Assembly: GCA_027325115.1 (NCBI GenBank)
Contig: DAHWFG010000147.1
Location: forward strand, 1 to 19,112
Direction of reading: 5' to 3'
Source of the DNA: JAKBCQ01 sp021807585
GTDB lineage: Bacteria > Planctomycetota > Planctomycetia > Isosphaerales > Isosphaeraceae
Length of the DNA stretch: 19,112 bases
Of this stretch, positions 15,637-19,112 are shown piece by piece (position 1 is the first letter of the stretch; every line of letters starts with the position of its first letter). The notes below the pieces were generated by a model, which saw nothing but the letters and a program-made list of their open reading frames with translations, made no database searches and was not told where the DNA came from. The translations under genes were made by a program, and so were the position numbers.

Positions 15637-16740
15637 TCATTCATTTAAAAGAGGTCGAGGGGAGACGCGAATCGGCGGTCGCTTGGCGACGACGACGCGA
15701 TCGCCCCCTTGTTTCACCGCGATTTCGAGCGCCTGGAACGCCGCGTCGAGCAGATCGTCGGCCTGATCGGCGTGTTCGGGAAAACCCGCTACGCCGATCG
15801 AGCACGACAGCCGAAAGGGAATCGCCGTCGCGACGCCGGCCTCCGCGACCGCGTGGCGGATCGATTCGGCGACCTTCACCGCGTTGATCGTCTCGGCGCC
15901 CGTCAGAACGGCGACAAACCGATCCGTGTCGTATCGTGCCGTGACGTCGCTCGCTCGTAACGTGCGAACCAGCGTTCTCGCCGCGTTCTGCAGAACCGTC
16001 GGCTCGATCACCGAGCCGAGCTCGTCACGAATCCGGTTAATTTGATCAATTGATAATGCTAGCAATGAGAACTTTCGTCGCGTCGGGTTGTCGGCGGCGA
16101 GCGAGTACGAAAGCAAAGCCGCGAGAAAATTCGCGTTATGAAGGCCCGTCGCGGGGTCGCGCGCCGTCGCGGCGTCGGTCAATCGGCTCGATTTGAGCGA
16201 TTGCGTCGCCGCGGCGGCGAGAGCGCAAAGGATCGATAAACGTCGGACGATCGCGGGGGTCCAGCCGCTTCGGCCTCGTTTCATCCCGTCGACCCGCAAC
16301 ATCCCGATCAATTGCCCCCCCGATCGGAGCGGCAGGCTCAACGCCGAACTTCCTTCGCCGAGCGCTCGACCCGAATCGATCGAGTCGTCGCCGCTAAACC
16401 TCGCTTTCGAACCCGCATATAACTTCGCGTTCGTATCGTCGCTTTTTTTTTGACCCAGAATCCGTGAAGGGAACGGCCACGTCGCGATCAACCGCGGCGG
16501 GTTTCCCATCCCCACATGCTCGAACAGTTGAACCCGCCGAGCCCCCGCGATTCGACCCGCCGAAGCAGTCAATTCCCCCTGAATCTTCACCGGATCGCGT
16601 GAATCCTGAACGAATTCGAGGAATTCTTGAAGGATCCGTTCCTCGAATCGCCCCGCGCGGAACACGCGCTCAATTCGCTCGACGACCCGCGCGAGCAGCG
16701 ACCGTATGGAAATTGTCTTTGTTTTATTATATGATTTCAT
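15637..16740 (-). CDS. GAF-GGDEF protein with degenerate GGDEF signature (probable c-di-GMP sensor)
   Basis: A 367-residue soluble protein counted from ATG 16740 (MKSYNKTKTISIRSLL). A TTG at 16851 would add a basic stretch that looks like read-through of upstream DNA. Residues about 48-183 look like a GAF domain (SALSLPLRSGGQLIGMLRVDG). Residues about 191-353 are a GGDEF domain: RDPATGLHNANFL, SIDQINRIRDELG, a normal C-terminal SIGVAGFPEHAD and AFQALEIAVKQGGDRV. The active-site signature GGDEF is replaced by DTDRF (271-275), so diguanylate cyclase activity is unlikely. Exactly five residues before it, RASD (R262, D265) matches the RxxD product-inhibition site. Family knowledge: dead GGDEF domains with a kept I-site can act as c-di-GMP receptors. 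No membrane segment or EAL domain is seen. The gene is convergent with the macroglobulin gene and divergent from the lipoprotein gene. Confidence 0.88.
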   Translation of the reverse strand: MKSYNKTKTISIRSLLARVVERIERVFRAGRFEERILQEFLEFVQDSRDPVKIQGELTASAGRIAGARRVQLFEHVGMGNPPRLIATWPFPSRILGQKKSDDTNAKLYAGSKARFSGDDSIDSGRALGEGSSALSLPLRSGGQLIGMLRVDGMKRGRSGWTPAIVRRLSILCALAAAATQSLKSSRLTDAATARDPATGLHNANFLAALLSYSLAADNPTRRKFSLLALSIDQINRIRDELGSVIEPTVLQNAARTLVRTLRASDVTARYDTDRFVAVLTGAETINAVKVAESIRHAVAEAGVATAIPFRLSCSIGVAGFPEHADQADDLLDAAFQALEIAVKQGGDRVVVAKRPPIRVSPRPLLNE

Positions 16741-16931
16741 TTTACTAATCAAACGCCGATCTCGCGTTCTCGCCGCCGACCGCAAATCGTTCGCGGTTGG
16801 CGCCACGGCTTGTCGGCGTGGCGAGGAGCGACGGCGAAGCTCTTCGATCAAACCTTTATGAGAGAGTTTCCCTGATCGGCCTACGTTTCAAAGATAGAAT
16901 GCGTCATCAAAAAGGTCGGCCCGATCGGTGA

Positions 16932-16969
16932 AAAAAAGGTCAAAACGTTCAAAAAAGGTTAAAACATTG
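16932..16969. repeat. Two-copy 19-bp A-rich tandem repeat
   Basis: Unit AAAAAAGGTCAAAACGTTC is followed directly by AAAAAAGGTTAAAACATTG, agreeing at 16 of 19 positions. It lies upstream of the minus-strand GGDEF gene. It could be paired binding sites or a bent-DNA element; function not known. Confidence 0.5.
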
Positions 16970-17036
16970 CGTAACAACATTCCATAACCCGTTGAGGAAT
17001 TCCAGAACGCGTACGAGAACCGCTCGAGAAATCGGC

Positions 17037-17064
17037 CTTGTCCGAATTCGCGATTCGGGACAAG
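17037..17064. repeat. Imperfect inverted repeat (11-bp stem, one bulge)
   Basis: CTTGTCCGAAT pairs with ATTCGGGACAAG apart from one extra G, around the loop TCGCG. No T-run follows. It is placed about 140 bp upstream of the lipoprotein gene and could be an operator or structured leader. Confidence 0.4.
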
Positions 17065-17206
17065 ATTCGCCGACGACCGATCGCCGACGGGCAAATCTCA
17101 TCCCTATCTAGGATGATCGCGATCGCGTCTTCCTGTCGATATCAATTTGGAACGTTCTCCGGAGGAACCGGCGAACTTTAACGCTTAAGGATCGGGGCCG
17201 GCGTTG

Positions 17207-17815
17207 ATGTACGGTCGCAAGGCGATATTGGCGCTCGTTTCGGCCGCGCTTTTGGCTCAGCCGGGATGCGGCACGCTCGGCGAGATCGCCGACAATCTCC
17301 CCGATCCTTTGCTGCCGATCACGGGCTTTCGAGAGCCGATTCCCAACCCGATTTTCATCCCCAACGGCGATTTCGAGACGATCTGGAAGCAATCCGTCGT
17401 CGTTTTGGACGATTATTTTGACATCGCGAGCGAGGATCGGCTCGCTCGGCGGATTGAAACTCAGCCCGAGATCGCCGCGACGATCGTCGAACCGTGGCTG
17501 GGCAATTCGGTGACGATCCGCGACCGGATCGAGGCGAGCCTGCAAACGATGCGTCGCGTCGCTTTCGTGACGATCAACCCCGTCCGCGGAGGCGGCTACA
17601 CCGTCAAGGTCGAGGTGTTTAAAGAACTTGAAGATATGATTAAGCCCGATCGTCAGGCCGCGGGGCGCGCCGCGTTCCAAGACAATATTTCGATCAATCG
17701 AACGAACGAGATCGTCGGGCCTTATCCGCTTCCGCTCGGCTGGATCCGCTCGGGAAGAGATCCGCAATTGGAATATGTGATCTTAAATCGGATCAAGAAG
17801 TCGTTGGGCGTGTGA
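17207..17815 (+). CDS. Small conserved-type planctomycete lipoprotein of unknown function
   Basis: A 202-residue protein from ATG 17207 (a TTG directly before it would add one residue). The N-terminus MYGRKAILALVSAALLAQPGC is a signal peptide with a lipobox-like end at C21. Pro at -2 is again unusual and matches the AIPGC of the MBL protein. The mature part is Pro-rich at first (DNLPDPLLPITGFREPIPNP) and then a compact domain: WKQSVVVLDDYFDIASEDR, RIETQPEIAATIVEPWLGNS, EASLQTMRRVAFVTI, VKVEVFKELEDM, and a C-terminal GWIRSGRDPQLEYVIL. From memory, this pattern recurs in hypothetical lipoproteins across planctomycetes; I know no function. It is divergent from the GGDEF gene and stands alone. 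Coding is strongly supported by the signal peptide and the local codon pattern. Confidence 0.82.
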   Translation: MYGRKAILALVSAALLAQPGCGTLGEIADNLPDPLLPITGFREPIPNPIFIPNGDFETIWKQSVVVLDDYFDIASEDRLARRIETQPEIAATIVEPWLGNSVTIRDRIEASLQTMRRVAFVTINPVRGGGYTVKVEVFKELEDMIKPDRQAAGRAAFQDNISINRTNEIVGPYPLPLGWIRSGRDPQLEYVILNRIKKSLGV

Positions 17816-18003
17816 GGTTCGCACAGGGGATGGTTCTTGGAAACGAAACGATAAGTCGAATCTTACTCGATGATATTCTTCCCTGGCGACGATCTCAAAA
17901 AAATCGTCGAGATCGCTCTTGATTTCCGAAACCTCATCGCTATATGATACCACAACCTTGCGACGCATTCGATTCTCAACGTGAATCCAGGGCGTTCGTT
18001 ATC

Positions 18004-18150
18004 ATGAAAACACCATCGGTTAGCGATTCATCGAGCACGTATCGATCTCCGGAACACCCGGCGACAAGTGAATCTCCGAATTCACCGATAGAGCCGCCTA
18101 CCTCCCTCACGAAAGATTGCGCATCCGCAATCAACGGGGGGGGGGGGTAA
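18004..18150 (+). CDS. Possible small Ser/Pro/Thr-rich ORF, perhaps the detached N-terminus of the DUF1573 protein
   Basis: A 48-residue reading starting MKTPSVSDSSSTYRSPEHP and ending in four Gly codons of the G run, then TAA. It is rich in Ser, Pro and Thr, like the disordered cytoplasmic heads that precede a transmembrane segment in many planctomycete membrane proteins. It is in a different frame from the DUF1573 gene 50 bp downstream. One G fewer (11) or two more (14) would fuse the two in frame with no stop between. It may therefore be a real short ORF, the front half of a frameshifted or phase-variable gene, or noise. A minus-strand reading of the same DNA also exists, so coding is not certain. 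Confidence 0.33.
   Translation: MKTPSVSDSSSTYRSPEHPATSESPNSPIEPPTSLTKDCASAINGGGG
18136..18147 (+). repeat. Homopolymer tract of 12 G
   Basis: Twelve consecutive G lie just before TAA and 52 bp before the DUF1573 start. It is the longest single-base run I see in the window. Tracts like this slip during replication and are also error-prone in sequencing, so the length itself may be variable or wrong. Confidence 0.85.
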
Positions 18151-18199
18151 TGGAAAATCGATTCGATCGATAGGAAACCAGGCTCATCTTCCGAGGCTG

Positions 18200-18658
18200 A
18201 TGGCAAAGCTATTCACACATGCCGTTCCCATTCTAATCGCCGCGATTCTCGTCTTATCACCGTGGTTGTTTGGAAGGTCGTTGATTCCATCGACTTGGAA
18301 CAGAATGATTGGGATCGACGACGAGCCGATATCGTTTGATCATTCCGTGAAGGAACTAGGATTGGTCGATCGCGATTCGACCAAGATGATCGAATTTCCC
18401 ATTGAGAATAGGACGTCTCAAGTCGTGAAGATTCTGGGTGTGCGATCATCTTGCTCATGCGCCGTATCGGAAAATCTTGCCGATTCGATCGCTCCGAACG
18501 GGAAAATATCGGTTCAAGTGCGATTCAACCCGTCGAATTATCGCGAATTGGAAGAAGTGAATGCCGGCGTGGTGATCTACACCGATCGAAAAGGCGCCGG
18601 GGAGATTCCATTGTACTTTCATGCGAAGATCGCCGCGGGCGATCCCAACGCCTTGTGA
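18200..18658 (+). CDS. Membrane-anchored DUF1573 domain protein
   Basis: A 152-residue protein. Residues about 8-27 (VPILIAAILVLSPWLFG) are an N-terminal membrane anchor. Residues about 44-145 form an immunoglobulin-like DUF1573 domain: SFDHSVKELGLVDRDS, then FPIENRTSQVVKILGVRSSCSCAV with the typical CSC (C85, C87), the turn IAPNGKISVQVRFNP and the closing strands GVVIYTD and IPLYFHAKI. Domain function is unknown; the fold suggests an extracytoplasmic protein-protein contact module, and the CSC pair could be redox-active or structural. The peptide gene starts about 75 bp downstream in the same direction, so the two are probably cotranscribed. From memory, planctomycetes often carry DUF1573 proteins beside small exported peptides. 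The true N-terminus may lie further upstream if the 12-G tract hides a frameshift. Confidence 0.85.
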   Translation: MAKLFTHAVPILIAAILVLSPWLFGRSLIPSTWNRMIGIDDEPISFDHSVKELGLVDRDSTKMIEFPIENRTSQVVKILGVRSSCSCAVSENLADSIAPNGKISVQVRFNPSNYRELEEVNAGVVIYTDRKGAGEIPLYFHAKIAAGDPNAL

Positions 18659-18659
18659 T

Positions 18660-18678
18660 CTCGGGGTGAAATCCCGAG
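18660..18678 (+). repeat. RNA hairpin between the DUF1573 and peptide genes
   Basis: CTCGGG-N7-CCCGAG begins 2 nt after the DUF1573 stop codon. A further G-T pair reduces the loop to TGAAA. No T-run follows, so it is more likely an mRNA processing, stability or attenuation element than a full terminator. Confidence 0.5.
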
Positions 18679-18720
18679 TGATTTCGATCCGTCTCGTTAC
18701 TCAAGGGTCAATTTCTTGAT

Positions 18721-18728
18721 GGAAGGGG
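18721..18728 (+). promoter_or_regulatory. Strong ribosome binding site GGAAGGGG for the Cys-rich peptide
   Basis: The purine run ends 3 nt before ATG 18732 and 6 nt before ATG 18735, which favours the second ATG. It is among the best ribosome sites in the window and suggests the peptide is made in quantity. Confidence 0.6.
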
Positions 18729-18734
18729 ATCATG

Positions 18735-19016
18735 ATGAACCGTTTATTACGACGACTCGCCGCGGGCTCATTCGGGTTCTTTTCGAGGGTTTTCGCGTGG
18801 TACGCGATTCTGGCGTTTGTGATCGCCATGAATCACGGAATCAAGGCCGAGGCGGGAGGTACATACTGGTGCTCCGGTTCAGCAATTCTAGGTAGCGGAG
18901 GGGCATGGTCATGCTCCGGCACACATTGTATTTTGATCTGGCAAACATGTACCATTGATTGGATTTTTGCTACAGGGAACCCTACGCCGATTGGAGGAAC
19001 TTGCACCTGTCAATAG
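18735..19016 (+). CDS. Small exported six-cysteine peptide
   Basis: A 93-residue precursor; ATG 18732, one codon earlier, is an alternative start. A basic head (MNRLLRRLAAGS) and a long hydrophobic stretch (VFAWYAILAFVIAM) lead to KAEAGG, a good signal peptidase I site at AEA|GG. The mature part, about 52 residues, is rich in Gly, Ser, Thr, Trp and Ile and has six cysteines (C46, C60, C65, C72, C90, C92), an even number that suits three disulfides. It ends in CTCQ. I recognise no family. It follows the DUF1573 gene and has its own strong ribosome site. It could be a disulfide-rich structural or surface peptide, a toxin or bacteriocin-like product, or the substrate of a maturation system encoded beyond the window. 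Coding is well supported by the signal peptide and ribosome site; function is open. Confidence 0.75.
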   Translation: MNRLLRRLAAGSFGFFSRVFAWYAILAFVIAMNHGIKAEAGGTYWCSGSAILGSGGAWSCSGTHCILIWQTCTIDWIFATGNPTPIGGTCTCQ

Positions 19017-19040
19017 AGATAACGGCTGACGATTCAAATC

Positions 19041-19070
19041 GCGCTTCATTGAGTTAATCTCACGAAGCGC
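19041..19070 (+). repeat. RNA hairpin downstream of the Cys-rich peptide gene
   Basis: GCGCTTC (19041-19047) pairs with GAAGCGC (19064-19070). Inside, TGAG pairs with CTCA around the loop TTAAT. The run ATGCCTGAAAATGG follows, with no T tract, so it may be an attenuator or an RNA end-protecting stem separating the peptide from a downstream gene. Confidence 0.5.
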
Positions 19071-19092
19071 ATGCCTGAAAATGGAATTCAAT

Positions 19093-19112
19093 ATGAAACA
19101 TTGCATGTATGT
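19093..19112 (+). CDS. Possible start of the next gene, cut by the window edge
   Basis: ATG 19093 opens MKHCMY and runs off the window. GGAATTCAAT precedes it, with GGAA 6 nt before the ATG as a possible ribosome site. Too short to identify; listed because it would be the next member of the DUF1573-peptide cluster. Confidence 0.25.

Larger units (their letters stand above)
16741..17206. other. Divergent intergenic region upstream of the GGDEF and lipoprotein genes
   Basis: This 466-bp gap carries no ORF I would defend. It contains a perfect stem-loop CGCCACG-N9-CGTGGCG (16801-16823), a two-copy 19-bp A-rich tandem repeat (16932-16969) and a long imperfect hairpin (17037-17064). Promoters of two divergent genes must lie here. 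A GGAGGA at 17161-17166 looks like a ribosome site but has no start codon at a usable distance. Confidence 0.45.
17816..18199. other. Gap before the DUF1573 gene, partly occupied by a doubtful small ORF
   Basis: This 384-bp interval is less GC-rich than its surroundings. It contains a doubtful 48-codon ORF (18004-18150) and a 12-G run, listed separately. The first 190 bp show no supported feature on the plus strand; a 61-codon minus-strand reading (17968 to 17783) overlaps the end of the lipoprotein gene and is not accepted. A promoter for the DUF1573-peptide cluster is expected here but not identified. Confidence 0.4.

Noticed and set aside
16888..17094. Minus-strand frame of 68 codons in the divergent gap, with a Phe-rich end
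   Set aside because: No ribosome site, it spans the A-rich tandem repeat and the hairpin, and has no signal peptide or similarity I recognise.
17783..17968. Minus-strand frame of 61 codons with an acidic amphipathic start (DEVSEIKSDLDDFFEIV)
   Set aside because: It overlaps the end of the lipoprotein gene and has no clear ribosome site. The acidic part looks mildly protein-like, so a gene remnant is possible but unsupported.
17976..18206. Minus-strand frame of 76 codons containing YPPPPL from the complement of the G tract
   Set aside because: It lies opposite the Ser/Pro-rich ORF and the DUF1573 start, and has no ribosome site or domain. It remains the main argument against being sure of the plus-strand ORF.
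1..19112. CRISPR arrays, tRNA/rRNA genes, transposase genes or prophage
   Set aside because: I found no regularly spaced repeats, no cloverleaf with CCA or TPsiC-type sequence, and no DDE, tyrosine or serine recombinase motifs in the long readings.

Overview
The window looks like a chromosomal segment of a planctomycete, probably of the Isosphaeraceae/Gemmataceae type. This is inferred from the gene families and not from a marker gene. The pointers are two large secreted CRTAC1-like FG-GAP/ASPIC-UnbV proteins, a giant TPR plus alpha-2-macroglobulin protein, a DUF1573 protein next to a small exported Cys-rich peptide, lipoproteins with loose lipoboxes, long intergenic gaps, and DNA very rich in GATC/CGATCG. 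I see no rRNA, tRNA, CRISPR array or transposase gene.

Left third (58-6835): two paralogous FG-GAP/ASPIC-UnbV genes on the plus strand flank a minus-strand lipoprotein-like metallo-beta-lactamase (MBL) fold gene. The MBL protein carries a second, metal-ligand-less copy of the fold. Middle (7179-15332): one gene of about 8.2 kb encodes a 2717-residue membrane-anchored protein. Its order is TPR array, macroglobulin (MG) domains, a terpenoid-cyclase-like domain without the CxEQ thioester, a second TPR array, and a repeated MG1-MG2-like pair.

Right part: a minus-strand GAF-GGDEF protein has a ruined GGDEF signature but an intact RxxD inhibitory-site motif. Divergent from it is a short conserved-type lipoprotein. 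The right end holds a possible small Ser/Pro-rich ORF ending in a 12-G tract, a membrane-anchored DUF1573 protein, and an exported peptide whose mature part has six cysteines. The peptide gene is bracketed by two RNA hairpins, and the next gene may begin at the window edge.

Most products are predicted to be exported or envelope-anchored. The genes have their own leaders and mostly do not form tight operons. The exception is the DUF1573-peptide cluster, which reads as one transcription unit running off the right edge. The best candidates for something undescribed are that cluster, the double-MBL protein, the thioester-less giant macroglobulin and the I-site-only GGDEF protein.
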